Counted from the first letter of the stretch, positions 1 through 9,110 are shown. The stretch is DNA of 64,000 nt from JBBQSN01 sp963825505 (GCA_963825505.1 CAWGTL010000017.1:1-64000); one strand, 5' to 3'. Made by a program: numbers and translations. Notes: generated by a model from the sequence alone, not told the origin.

Positions 1-184
1 GGTTGACGCGTCTGCCGATTCTCCGCCGTACGGTCGTCCGGTTGAGGATCCGCATGCGGTGACGGGACGACCTCCGTCAACCCTGTCGGCGAGCGGATAT
101 CCGTTACGGCCGGCGGTTCCACCACCGGCACGAGCGATCTGCGCTTGGTGCGCCGGCGGGAGCTCTCGAGGCAGCTGTCTGTGG

Positions 185-1114
185 CTAGTGGGTCGGAGGG
201 TTCCCGGTCACGGGAGGACTGGCCGCGGCGTCGGCTGCTGCGTCGGCGGCCCCAGCAATCTTGGCTATGACCCCTAGAACAAATGGCTCCGAGAAACCCG
301 CTACAAACGCGTATACCACTATCGCGCTCGTTCCCGTGGACGTGTCCGTGGCGACGGTTCCCGGAAGGGTAAGGATGCTTGAAGTCAACAGGGCATAAAG
401 GAACAAGCCCGCCGCTGCCCCGACTCCAGGTTGCACCCACCACCACGCTTGGAAACCACGTGCTTCACGAATATGCGAACTGTCCCTCAGCGACCTGGCC
501 CCGCTCAGGGTGCCTCCTGTCGCCCCCGCGATGGCAGCGAGCAGCAGTCCGCCCGCGTCGTTAGCGACAATTAGCCCGATCAGGAGGGCGATCGTTACCA
601 AGATCCATAAGATCCGTCCAACGCGTTGCAAGTAGCGAGTCCTCAGCGCGCCGCGCGCTCGGGCATGCATTCCGTTCTTTCGGCGTTGATCGTGACCGTA
701 AGCCAGATACTGACGTAAGCGATCATCGGTACGAGACTCAGGTCTCGCAACTGGATGATCGTCCAGGTACGGAGCCAAGGACATGAGATCCGCGCTTTGG
801 ATCCATAGCGCTCGCAGAGAATCCGCCAGAGCCCAAGCCTGCTCGAGTGTCGGCGGGACGGGCCCAGCGGTTGTCGCCAACCAACGGTGCTCATGAAGCA
901 ATCGATACAATTCAGGATCGCGTACCAGCGAATTCACGTTTGGCTCACTGAGCATTCGCAGGTGGTCTCCGATGCGCTCTACCGTCTTACGGATCTCTGG
1001 GTGCTGAACTCGCCGTCGCGAGCCCCCCAACCCATGCCTGTCCTCCCCCAGCAAGAAGACGACGGAAGCGCGCGCACCATCCAACATATCGGATGACCCA
1101 TTCATCGCCCTCAC
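185..1114 (-). CDS. Hypothetical multi-pass membrane protein
   Basis: I do not recognise the family. The first 140 or so residues are soluble and charged. They are followed by about four hydrophobic segments near residues 166-184, 189-204, 226-250 and 262-285, and the tail is Ala/Pro-rich. The segment FQAWWWVQPGVGAAAG before the third helix looks like a membrane re-entry. The first possible start is a GTG at 1114, but an in-frame ATG at 1105 has AGGTGAGG just upstream and is at least as likely (306 aa). Base composition is less GC-biased at third positions than in the core genes after 9300, which fits accessory DNA. Its function is unknown, and no neighbour suggests one. Confidence 0.6.
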   Translation of the reverse strand: MRAMNGSSDMLDGARASVVFLLGEDRHGLGGSRRRVQHPEIRKTVERIGDHLRMLSEPNVNSLVRDPELYRLLHEHRWLATTAGPVPPTLEQAWALADSLRALWIQSADLMSLAPYLDDHPVARPESRTDDRLRQYLAYGHDQRRKNGMHARARGALRTRYLQRVGRILWILVTIALLIGLIVANDAGGLLLAAIAGATGGTLSGARSLRDSSHIREARGFQAWWWVQPGVGAAAGLFLYALLTSSILTLPGTVATDTSTGTSAIVVYAFVAGFSEPFVLGVIAKIAGAADAAADAAASPPVTGNPPTH

Positions 1115-1218
1115 CTGCCTGGGTGTTACGCGGAACTAGACGACCACGACGTCGCTTCCTAGGCTGACATTCGTACGGCTGGGACCAGCGGGCCTTAGAC
1201 GACGACCGCGTGGCCGAC

Positions 1219-2847
1219 TCAAGAGGACGAGATCACCTCCGGTTGCATGGCCACACGGAAACGAGCTTCGAAGCCCGTTCCGGCCACCTCGAAGAGCCAC
1301 TCGCCTGGGGATCCTTTCACCGGGACGGCCGTCTGAATCTCGGAGCGGGCTCCCGGCGCTGCTTTCCGGCGCAGCTGGTCCTGATTCAACGCCTCTGGTC
1401 CGGCGAGGAACTCCTCGCCCGTGTGTATGAAGATCTCCGGCGGGGAGCCGGGGAACGCCTGGACGTAGTATTGCTTGCGGAAGACCACGTTGTCGGAGAA
1501 GCCGACGCCGAAGGCGTCTCGTTCGCCGAGGTAGACGTCGATACGGAAGACGAGACCGTACGACCCCTCGGGCGCGGTGCGGCCGTCAACCCAGCCTTCC
1601 CAGATGAGCCGGTCGGGTCCCGCCCATCCTGTGGTTCGGTCACCGTACTCGGCCAGAGGCTTGTCCAGCTCGGTTTCCAGATCCGGGAGTTGATCGAGGA
1701 GGTGGACGTCCGCGAAGGGGCCATAGCAGTTCTCCGCCTCAGCGCTCTGGTGAAACAGTTCGAAGTCGACGAACCGGGGCTTGATCGATACACCGAAGTA
1801 GAACTCGCTGCGGCCGAACCAGTCGCCGCCCCGGGTAATCTCCGCGTCCATCAGGCCCAAGGAGACGCGATGTGTGCCATGGAAGAAGCGCATGGCAATC
1901 TCGTAGGCTTCACGTGACGTGACCAACGAGTCACGACCTCCGTGGCACTTGTGCACGAATGTCCGTGGGGCGCCTGGCAGTTGAGCCGACGACTGCTTCA
2001 CCAAGCCGTCGCTGCGGTTGTATACCAGGCTGCCATCGCCCAGCAGACTGGACAGGCGGTTCAGCGCGGAGGCCGTTGAGACACCGTAGGAGCGGTAGTC
2101 GGTGCCCACGACAGTCAAAACACGGCGCAGGTCAAACGCTGTGGCCCAGTCGCGGAACTTAGTCGACTCCGGGTTGAAGGAAGCCATCTCGTCACCTGCT
2201 TTCTCAATTCTTGGCAACGCCCTGAGGAGCCAGTCGGGCGCGCGCTGGAAGGCGATTCCGCGGTGAGGAGTGCCGAGAGTGACCACACGATGCACCAGTC
2301 GCTCGGCCGAGCCGGCCTGTGCCGACTCCATCGCCATGATGCCCTCGCGGACGACGAGTCCTCCCATGCTGTGCGCAACGATGTCGACACCGGCGAAGTC
2401 CTCCCCATGTCGGCGTGCCGAGCTCTCGATCAGTTGGACGAGCCGACGCAGACCCTCGCCGTAACGGAGAAGAGCGCGAGGGACCAGGTCGTAGTACCGG
2501 AAAACCCAGATGGTCCCTGCAGTGCCGCCAGCGAGAACACGGTCTTCGGTGGCCGGGTCCAGAACGACCGTGCCCGTTACCGAATCCTCATCCAGGCCAG
2601 CCAAGTCGGGCGGTGCGCCGATGTCTTCGGCGTAGAAGCCAACGACGTTCGTGGCATCGCGGTACGGGTACGCCGTGGACTTTAGCGCACGCAGCACGAA
2701 ACCTTCATAGATATAGCCCTCGCCACGCCGGTTTGGGTACACCGTGCCATCGTTGAAACCCTGGTACGGGCTGGCCTGCTCATCGGAGACATCCGGTCCG
2801 CCGAAACCGCGGACGAGGATCAGTGGTCGAACAGAACTGGTCATCAC
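1219..2847 (-). CDS. Lipase-like alpha/beta hydrolase with C-terminal extension
   Basis: This is a probable serine hydrolase of the alpha/beta-hydrolase fold. The oxyanion-side motif RGFGG is at residues 13-17 and the nucleophile elbow AHSMGG at about 158-163 (Ser160). SDGLV is a plausible acid site, and KCHGGRDSLV carries the likely catalytic His. The order and spacing resemble PGAP1/triacylglycerol-lipase-like enzymes, but a lid and a signal peptide are not obvious, so it may be cytoplasmic. About 200 residues follow the core, with repeated aromatic/beta-strand character of unknown role. The first two codons are GTG-ATG. The ATG at 2844 has AAGGGGAAG just upstream and is the preferred start (541 aa). 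A 67-codon frame ends across this start, so translation may be coupled. The substrate is unknown. Confidence 0.8.
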   Translation of the reverse strand: MMTSSVRPLILVRGFGGPDVSDEQASPYQGFNDGTVYPNRRGEGYIYEGFVLRALKSTAYPYRDATNVVGFYAEDIGAPPDLAGLDEDSVTGTVVLDPATEDRVLAGGTAGTIWVFRYYDLVPRALLRYGEGLRRLVQLIESSARRHGEDFAGVDIVAHSMGGLVVREGIMAMESAQAGSAERLVHRVVTLGTPHRGIAFQRAPDWLLRALPRIEKAGDEMASFNPESTKFRDWATAFDLRRVLTVVGTDYRSYGVSTASALNRLSSLLGDGSLVYNRSDGLVKQSSAQLPGAPRTFVHKCHGGRDSLVTSREAYEIAMRFFHGTHRVSLGLMDAEITRGGDWFGRSEFYFGVSIKPRFVDFELFHQSAEAENCYGPFADVHLLDQLPDLETELDKPLAEYGDRTTGWAGPDRLIWEGWVDGRTAPEGSYGLVFRIDVYLGERDAFGVGFSDNVVFRKQYYVQAFPGSPPEIFIHTGEEFLAGPEALNQDQLRRKAAPGARSEIQTAVPVKGSPGEWLFEVAGTGFEARFRVAMQPEVISSS

Positions 2848-3047
2848 TTCCCCTTAGTCAAAGACGATCGCGCTGCGACGTGGGTCAGGAGTAGGAGTCC
2901 TCGTGGCCGGGTGGTCGCTTCAGCCGGTCCGGCGCGCAGGCCGACAACTCCGATGCCGGGCCGCATGTCAAGAGCAACAAAACCTGGCTCATGTTCAGGA
3001 GCGGTCAGCTTCGACGGCCTGGCGACAGCGGCGAAATCTTCCAGCAT
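2844..3047 (-). CDS. Possible small protein (67 aa) coupled to the hydrolase
   Basis: This open frame starts with ATG preceded by AGGGGA at good spacing. It ends with a TGA that overlaps the hydrolase ATG as TGATG. No family is recognised and no hydrophobic segment is strong. The good ribosome binding site and the overlapping junction are the reasons to list it. Its short length and unremarkable codon use keep confidence low. It could instead be part of a 5' leader for the hydrolase gene. Confidence 0.3.
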   Translation of the reverse strand: MLEDFAAVARPSKLTAPEHEPGFVALDMRPGIGVVGLRAGPAEATTRPRGLLLLTHVAARSSLTKGK

Positions 3048-3340
3048 GGCATCCCCTGAACGAGCGGCGCAGTGCTGTAACCCTCCTCCTCAGACTGAGG
3101 CGACCGCAAGGCCAAGAAGCTCGCCTCGAGGCGGCCGCCGATCTCCGATTCGCTGGACCCCAAGATCGCCGACCGAGGCCCAGGTCGGCTCATCACAGAC
3201 GGGCGTGTGTAGAGGTGGTCGGCTCGTCGGTGCCCAAGTAGAGTTCGAGGCCCGGCGACCACGACGGGCGCGCGAGTCAATCCGCCGCGTAGTTCCCGAC
3301 CCTCTGGGGTCCGGTCCCCGGCGGGACGTAGTCTGTCGGT
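3048..3340. other. Intergenic stretch without recognisable gene
   Basis: I see no convincing coding sequence, RNA gene or repeat here. Frames that stay open across it have low-complexity Arg/Pro/Ser-rich products typical of non-coding reading in GC-rich DNA. The promoters of the flanking divergent genes should lie here, but no clear -35/-10 pair stands out. Confidence 0.4.
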
Positions 3341-3645
3341 GTGACCTGGGTTGACGAGTACGTGTTCGTCGATCCCCTGCTGGACCTCCGGGGTCACTCG
3401 CCCCGCGCGCAGGTTCTCGAGAGCGAGCTTGCCAAGGAACTCTCGGATGGTCACGCGCTGCATGGTCTGGAGTTCCGCGTAGTCGCTGAGGCAACACCGC
3501 AAGACGACATCATCGTTGTCGATGAGAAACGGGTCTTTCTGGTCCACCTCACGTGGAGCGGCCGCGCCGAGACTCCGCCTTGGCCCATGTCCGAACTCGT
3601 TGCGAGTCCGGACGGCTCGACGACCTGGTACTCGCCAGGTACTAG
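3341..3645 (+). pseudogene. Small conserved-looking protein, probably frameshifted near its end
   Basis: The frame from the GTG at 3341 gives about 90 residues that look like a real small soluble protein, with the signature VHLTWSGRAETPPWPMSEL near residues 68-86. After residue about 91 the same frame runs on into unstructured Ser/Arg/Pro-rich sequence and overlaps the opposite-strand gene by 200 bp. The frame one base away gives ...LDDLVLARY and then a stop at 3643-3645. That would make a compact protein of about 101 residues. A single missing base near 3614-3616 (GACGGCTCGAC) explains this. I recall no named function for this type of protein. It could also be intact with an unusual tail. 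Confidence 0.5.
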
Positions 3646-3735
3646 CGAGCGTAGGCCCGGACAGCACGCCGCCGACTGCCCCACTTCGCCGCCGGTCGGA
3701 CCACGTCGCAGTGTCGGAGCCGCTGCGTGGCCACT

Positions 3736-4119
3736 TCACAAGCCATCGCTTGCGTCGGCCGGCCGTGCGACGACGCGAGACATCACCTCGCCAGTGGCCG
3801 CCACCGACGTCTCGATGCTAGGGATTAGCCACTCGGTCTCGTCCTCATCTAGCGGCAGCGGAGACCCCTCGATCGTCATCTGTGACATGAACGTGTCTGG
3901 TACGACGATGCCGCCTCCCCTGCCGTGCTCGACGTAGTCGTCTCCTCGCAGCACCAGCACGCTGGCCGAGACGTACAGGTCTCCCCCAGACCGGTCGACG
4001 CGCGTCACTCCCCTGACGATGACGTCTGGATGGTCCTGGTCCGGGAGGGTGATCAGCACCGCTACTGGACGTCGACCAGTTCCAACGAGTGCGTCTATGG
4101 CCTCGCGTGAAATCTTCAT
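3736..4119 (-). CDS. Hypothetical protein (127 aa)
   Basis: This soluble, acidic protein has no recognised domain. The start is set at the ATG at 4119 (MKISREAIDALVG) because GGAGGGG lies 3-4 nt before it; an earlier in-frame GTG would place that ribosome binding site inside the gene. The middle (VIVRGVTRVDRSGGDLYVSASVLVL) looks like alternating beta strands. It is convergent with the small gene at 3341. Its function is unknown. Confidence 0.6.
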   Translation of the reverse strand: MKISREAIDALVGTGRRPVAVLITLPDQDHPDVIVRGVTRVDRSGGDLYVSASVLVLRGDDYVEHGRGGGIVVPDTFMSQMTIEGSPLPLDEDETEWLIPSIETSVAATGEVMSRVVARPADASDGL

Positions 4120-4328
4120 TGCCCCTCCAAACAACCGGTTCCGAGCAGTGTCGACGCCAACCCGGACGATAGATCAGACGTCGACACACCGATGGCGAAT
4201 CTCGAAGGCGCCGCGACTGGCGTCATGTGGCGGCGTGCCACCACTGCAAGACGAGCAGCGTCGACCCTTCGGTGCTCTTGTTAACGAGTTCGGGCCTGTC
4301 GAGGTCAACGATCCGTCAGTCTTGAGCG

Positions 4329-5387
4329 ATGCCAGCTGACCGATCCGGCGAACGTCGCGCTCTCGAGGCTCTCGCCCGCGCTGGTCAGGACCTGGTCGAC
4401 GCCCCGATCTGGCGTCTGGTCGTCGATGATCCCGCGAGCCCGTGGCCCGAGCTGATCTCGTGTCCTGACTACCAGTGGGTGTCCACCGCGGCGGTAGCGC
4501 CTCCACCGATCGAGCCGCAGGCCCTCGCCGCCTACCCGTGGCTGGCCGAGTACCTCGCAGACGACGAGCCGGCGACCTCGGGTGGCGACTCGAGCTGGGA
4601 GCTGATGACCGGCGGAGCTCTGTACCTGAACCAGGGCACCCTCATCGACCTGGACCTGCTCGCGGCAGACCTGTCGCATCGCGACCTGACGGCCGTCATC
4701 GGCGGGCGGGTCCTGCGCTGGCGCAGCGACTCGACCGTGGCGTGGCCGCGCGAGGACTGGGCCACGCAGGTGCAGACGATGTTCGGGCCTCGCGGCGACG
4801 ACCGAGCCGTGATCGTCGCTGAGGACGACCAGCAGCTTCGCGTCCGGTTCGTCCAGGCGGGTGAGGTCGTCTGGGGCTTCGCTCCCGCCAGCGACCCCGT
4901 CTTCGTCCTGGAGAAGGCGCCGACCGGCATTCGCCTGAGCGAGGTGCGCGACATCGAGGGCCGGTTGCTCAACCACCTCGAACGGCTCACTACCGCGCCG
5001 CCGTGCCCGGTGGACGTCGACACCCTCGACGTCCTCGACGCCGAGGAAGCGGTCCGGCTCCTGCACGACGCCTACCCGAGGAGCCGGCCGCGTCCTCCGA
5101 GGCGCCGACCAGGTGCCGCCGCCCTCCACCTGCTGGCACCTGACGAACCCGATCAGACCTGGAGCCTGACGTCCTACGACCTGCCCACACGGATGCGCTC
5201 GGACGCAGTGACTCTGGACCGGACCGTGGCGGGTCTGTTCCGAGGCGCCGACAGCGACCTGGCCGGCGCCATCGAGCTGGACAGTGAAGGCGGCATGTTC
5301 TGCGCCCGGGCGTCGGATCCGGCCGACCTGCGGCGCCTCGCCGCCCTCATCAAGAACCGCCTCGTCAGCGGGGCCGAGCTCGCCTGA
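4329..5387 (+). CDS. Hypothetical protein (352 aa)
   Basis: I do not recognise this protein. It is soluble and acidic, with many Trp/Tyr residues in the first 130 residues. A basic, proline-rich linker (about residues 253-262, SRPRPPRRRPG) separates a larger N-terminal part from a C-terminal part of about 90 residues. The long open frame on the other strand has the His/Gln/Arg-rich product of an antisense shadow, so the plus strand is taken as coding. The ATG start has no strong ribosome binding site (CTTGAGCG). There are no catalytic motifs that I can name. It is flanked by hypothetical genes in the accessory region. Confidence 0.65.
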   Translation: MPADRSGERRALEALARAGQDLVDAPIWRLVVDDPASPWPELISCPDYQWVSTAAVAPPPIEPQALAAYPWLAEYLADDEPATSGGDSSWELMTGGALYLNQGTLIDLDLLAADLSHRDLTAVIGGRVLRWRSDSTVAWPREDWATQVQTMFGPRGDDRAVIVAEDDQQLRVRFVQAGEVVWGFAPASDPVFVLEKAPTGIRLSEVRDIEGRLLNHLERLTTAPPCPVDVDTLDVLDAEEAVRLLHDAYPRSRPRPPRRRPGAAALHLLAPDEPDQTWSLTSYDLPTRMRSDAVTLDRTVAGLFRGADSDLAGAIELDSEGGMFCARASDPADLRRLAALIKNRLVSGAELA

Positions 5388-5522
5388 CGGCAAATTCCTG
5401 AACGCGGTGTCCGGGCAGTTGGCCGACGACCTCACCACGTCGACCGAGCTGCAGAACAGTCTCACTCCGGCACTGGCACGACCAGACTGATCGTCGTGCA
5501 CCTGGTGGACCTGGCGGCCTCT

Positions 5523-7791
5523 CTAGGTCCCGGGCTTCGCGAGTACCCAGTGATGCTCGGTCGTCCAACCCAGGAAGCGTCGTCCGTCCGGGCACTGTCC
5601 GTTGGCATCGAACTGGCCGCCGGCCGCGACGTGCTGCAGGCCCGTGAGGACCTGGCGCGCGGCCCAGGTGCGCGCGCCCGAGCGGCCTCGGTCGCAGAGG
5701 TCGGCTGGGCCGTCAGGCCCGTCCAGGCAGGCGAACACCAGGGCCTGCCGCCAGGCATAGGCGGCCTTCTTGACCACTCGCAGCGGGACCGGGCTGCTGT
5801 CGACCTGCTCGAGCAGCCGGCACGTCTGCGCCCAGGCACGGTCCGCGAGCCGAGCCCAGGGGGACACCGGGACGGCGCCATGCAGTACGAGCCCGGCCAG
5901 GTTGTGCGTCGTCAGCACCTGCCCCCACTCGATCACCGACCCGTTGGCGGCCACCGAGCCTGACCGATGGTCCACCCCTGCCAGCTGACGGCACAGGGGT
6001 CCGATGTCGGTGTCGGCTCGGCGACGGGACCGGACCGGCAGACGTGGTCTGGTCTTGGTGTCGCGGCTGCTGGTACCCCGGAGCGCCGCGAGGTCGAACC
6101 CGTAGTAGCGCGGGTACACCGTCCCTGCGAGCAGCTCGGCCGCCTCGTGCGCCGCTTGGGCGAACCGTGGCGAGAACGACCCTTCGAAGATGTCAGCCGC
6201 CAGTTCCTCCACCAAGGCGACGTCCATGTCCGCGGCCTGGCTGAGGTGCTGCAGCTCCTCAACCAGCGGGTTGGGCAGGATCGTGTGCGGGAAACCGTCG
6301 ATCGCCAAGGCGGCGACCCGGTGGAACACCGCCGTGGCGTCGGCCGGGTCACGCTCGGCATGCTGTTGGGCCGCCGCGAACCACGGCAGCTCCCCGACCT
6401 GGACCTGACGCGCTTTACCCCGCAGCAGCAGTGACCGACGGCGCCGGAACGCTGAGTACGTCGCTGCAGCCAGCCGACCCAGGGCCGGGTCCGGGAACGA
6501 CGCGCTGACCACGGTTGACGTCACCTGCGGCACGAGCTCGGCCAGCACCTCCGCCGAGGGCAGCAAGCCCTGGGTGAGCAGCGTCTCGACCGGGGCGGCA
6601 CGGGTGGGTCCGAGCACTCGTGCGACGACGGGTGGCAGCGGATGTCCCTGCGGCAGACCGGTCTCCACGGACTCGTCGGCCGACACCGGGAGCTGGACCT
6701 CTGCCGGGTCGATGAGGCCGTCACCGCTCGGGTACCCCTGCAGTCGGTCCGCGACCAGTCGTGCCAGCTCGGCGTGCCGCGGCGCGCTGATGGTGGGTTT
6801 CTGCCGCGCGCGCACCTGTCCGAGCTGGGCCGATCCCGGCTCACCGCGCTTGGCAACGACCTGCGCGACCGTGGACCGGGCGACCGCGACCGCACCGGCC
6901 GGCGCCGGCGCTACCAGGCAGGCGCGAGTCGCCCGGACCAGCTTGCCGATCGTGCTGCGCGGGTTGCGGTGCTGCCCGCACAACGAGTGCGTCGCAGCGA
7001 GCACCGAGTACTCGCTGAGCAACGACCGAGCCGCGGCGCGCCAAGCATCATCGAGCCGAAAACCGCCCTCACCGGAACCGCCACCGGCAGCATCACCGAC
7101 CGCGTGCCCGTCGCGGGCCGCCCACCACAGCTCGACCAGTCGGTCGCCGAATGGCGCCCAGACCGCCAGTGCCTCCCGCTGCCGCTCGACCTGGGGCTGC
7201 ACCGGCCGGACGCGCAACCGGGCGGCGGCTTCACCGACGGTGCGCCGGTGCACCAGGTCGCCGCTGACCGTGGCCCGACTCTCCCGAGGCAACAGCCTCA
7301 GCCGATCAGCAACCGCGGCGACCTGCTCGATCACATCGAGGGCGGCCGCTCGGTCACCAGCGCGCAGCAACCACGCCGCGGTCAGCACAGCCGCGTCCTC
7401 AGGCAGCCTCACCTCATAGCGGCCGGAGTCCAGCAAGGACCAGCAGTGCGCAATGCCGTCATCGGTCAACAGCCAAGCGAACAGCGCCCCGCGGGACGCC
7501 GGCAGCCCAAGGACCTTCGCGAACTCGGCCTCGTCAGGGTCGAAGGGGATGATCGGCCGACGCCCGACCGGTAGCGAAGCCGCCCCGGACGACCTCTAAC
7601 GTCACCCAGGCCGGCAGGCCACGCACCGGCGCACGCGAACCCACCACGACCTGCCCGGACTCAACCGACTGCAGCACCCGAGACCACCGGTTGACCCGCT
7701 CACGCGCCCGCTGCCGGGTAGCCGCATCTTCGTGCTCGGACGCAGTGGTGAACGCAGCAGCCAACTGACCCAGCACGTACGACTGCCCCAT
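5523..7791 (-). pseudogene. Large protein of unknown function (about 755 aa), interrupted by a one-base frameshift
   Basis: Two frames make up one gene. The first starts at the ATG at 7791 (RBS AGGGGG, 6-7 nt upstream) and encodes 85 residues ending ...GGFATGRASADHPLRP. The second has no ATG, GTG or TTG before a TTG at 7469, yet upstream of that it reads as normal protein (PIIPFDPDEAEFAKVLGLPA...). The total of 2269 nt is one base over a multiple of three. Removing one base from the run of four G at 7545-7548 joins ...ADHP to FDPDEAEF. The product would be a mostly helical soluble protein with no membrane segment and no motif I can name. Features include a basic linker (RLPVRSRRRA) and the conserved-looking C-terminal strings LTTHNLAGLVLHG and FLGWTTEHHW. 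I recall similar large actinobacterial hypothetical proteins, but no function. The break may be a sequencing error, a real mutation, or less likely +1 recoding at CCC-C. Confidence 0.65.
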
Positions 7792-7811
7792 CGGACCCCC
7801 TGTCTGGACGG

Positions 7812-7882
7812 TCGACGTGGCAGGTGCTGCCCCTGCGCCCTCCGGGTCCGAGCCCGGCGCTCTACTGCTGAGCTACACGTCG
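7812..7882 (-). ncRNA. tRNA-like cloverleaf in the leader of the large unknown gene
   Basis: Read on the minus strand from 7882, the parts are: acceptor CGACGTG; TA; D arm GCTC-AGCAGTA-GAGC; G; anticodon arm CCGGG-CTCGGA-CCCGG; variable AGGGC; T arm GCAGG-GGCAGCA-CCTGC; acceptor CACGTCG; then A. All four stems pair completely (7, 4, 5 and 5 bp). Departures from a working tRNA are a 6-nt anticodon loop, a D loop without GG, a T loop with no TTCRA, and ACCG instead of NCCA at the end. The anticodon and T arms resemble tRNA-Arg(CCG) with one C lost from the loop. It ends 20 nt before the ATG of the large unknown gene. It could be a decayed tRNA or a tRNA mimic acting in the mRNA leader. Confidence 0.55.
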
Positions 7883-7890
7883 TGGCCGTC

Positions 7891-7896
7891 ACCATA
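7891..7896 (-). promoter_or_regulatory. Candidate -10 element before the tRNA-like leader
   Basis: On the minus strand the hexamer TATGGT lies 8 nt before the first acceptor base of the tRNA-like element. A transcript starting about 7 nt after it would begin at the 5' end of that element. The -35 region is weak (around CGTGACC). Confidence 0.35.
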
Positions 7897-8078
7897 GTTG
7901 CGGCGGACCTCGGTCACGTTCCATCTCGATCAGTTCGTGCCGCGCCCGAGCCATCTGAACTCGGCGGCGGGACAGCTCAGTCCAGGCCAACCCGGAGTCG
8001 CCACGTCCCAAACCTGTCGCCACCGGACGGCCTCGGCGTCGTGCGGCGCAGCCCGATCGCCCTCCCGCCGATCGCCTG

Positions 8079-8957
8079 TCACAGCGGAGATGGATCGAAG
8101 GACAGCAGGGTCGCCTGCTCTCGTTCCCGTCGGCGGAAGGCGCGGGCCTGGGTGGCGTTCAGTGCTTGGCCGCCGAGGGCCTGCATGGCGTGGCGGCGGT
8201 TCATCTCGTCGCTGTCGGACGCGATGATCGCAATAGCTGCCGTAGGTGTGTCCACCCGGAACAGGACGGACCACCGGACCTGTGCGGAACGGTCTTGCGC
8301 GAGCCGGATGAGCTGGTCGGCGTCGGGGTAGAGCACGCCGTTCGCTGCGGCCGCGGCGCGCACCTGCCACGACCGGTCGCCGATGCAGGTCTCGATGTGG
8401 TCGCGGGTCGCTCGTGGGTTGGAGGCGCACGATCCGCGGACCTTCGGGTCGTCGTCACCGAGGAGCACCTCGAACAGGTCCAGGTAGGCGGTGTGCGTGG
8501 CGATCCGAATCCGCACCTCGTTGAACTCGTCCTGCGCGAGGCGCCGCTGCACCTCGTAGGCCAACGCTCGTCCCGGTGTCGTGGCGTACACGTCGGCCAG
8601 GACCGCCCGGACCCACTTGTCGCTGGAACGCGAGAGCCCATCGTGGATCCCTGGCCGGTAAAGGGCCGATGCCGCCGCGTCCAACCGCACCATCTCGTGC
8701 GCGTCGGCCGCAAGCACCACCACGACCTGGTCCGGTGTCCTTAAGTTCGACGCGACAGCGCGACGGACCGTCGCGAACCGGTGCTTCGCGAGTTCCACGA
8801 GCTCATCGGTCGACATGGACGATGCCGCTTGATCAGCAGCCGACGGACCCGATGGCATCTGACAAGCCTCGCACGTCGAAGTGGCGGGTCCCTCTCCCGT
8901 GGCACAGGCCGCAAACTTGACGGTCGCGAGACGGTCGATTCGCGGCTGCCCTGACAC
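8079..8957 (-). CDS. LRV/HEAT-like repeat protein
   Basis: The protein is built of short helical repeats of the variant leucine-rich / HEAT type. Examples are FATVRRAVASNLRTPDQVV, PKVRGSCASNPRATRDHIE, SWQVRAAAAANGVLYPDADQ and AQVRWSVLFRVDTPTAAIA. Such repeats act as protein-binding scaffolds; there is no catalytic motif. The first 33-47 residues (Cys-rich, then Ala/Ser-rich) are not repeat-like, so the true start may be the ATG at 8858 or at 8816 (MSTDELVELAKHRF), though neither has a strong ribosome binding site. The gene is upstream of, and in the same direction as, the tRNA-like element and the large unknown gene, about 200 bp away. A functional link is possible but not shown. Confidence 0.7.
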   Translation of the reverse strand: MSGQPRIDRLATVKFAACATGEGPATSTCEACQMPSGPSAADQAASSMSTDELVELAKHRFATVRRAVASNLRTPDQVVVVLAADAHEMVRLDAAASALYRPGIHDGLSRSSDKWVRAVLADVYATTPGRALAYEVQRRLAQDEFNEVRIRIATHTAYLDLFEVLLGDDDPKVRGSCASNPRATRDHIETCIGDRSWQVRAAAAANGVLYPDADQLIRLAQDRSAQVRWSVLFRVDTPTAAIAIIASDSDEMNRRHAMQALGGQALNATQARAFRRREREQATLLSFDPSPL

Positions 8958-9110
8958 GAACCGGCCCCCACGTCACCGCCCAGCACTGGCCGGCACCGTC
9001 CGGACGCCCGAACCACCCGATTTTCATCGGCACTCGACAGCCGCCGGGTCCACGCACCACGCCCCGACACCTCCCGGCACCAAGTCCGTGAGCGCATGTG
9101 AGCGCACACG

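Noticed and set aside
1..82. An 8-bp inverted repeat GGTTGACG/CGTCAACC at 1-8 and 75-82 as a mobile-element end
   Set aside because: Too short and too far apart, with no transposase nearby.
3005..3739. A minus-strand frame of about 245 codons
   Set aside because: Arg/Ser/Pro-rich, no domain, and it overlaps the better supported small gene on the plus strand.
4305..5501. A minus-strand frame of about 400 codons opposite the hypothetical gene at 4329
   Set aside because: The amino-acid composition is that of a shadow, and the plus strand shows normal codon use.
7812..7882. An ordinary functional tRNA-Arg(CCG) gene
   Set aside because: The anticodon loop is one base short, and the T-loop and D-loop consensus bases are missing.
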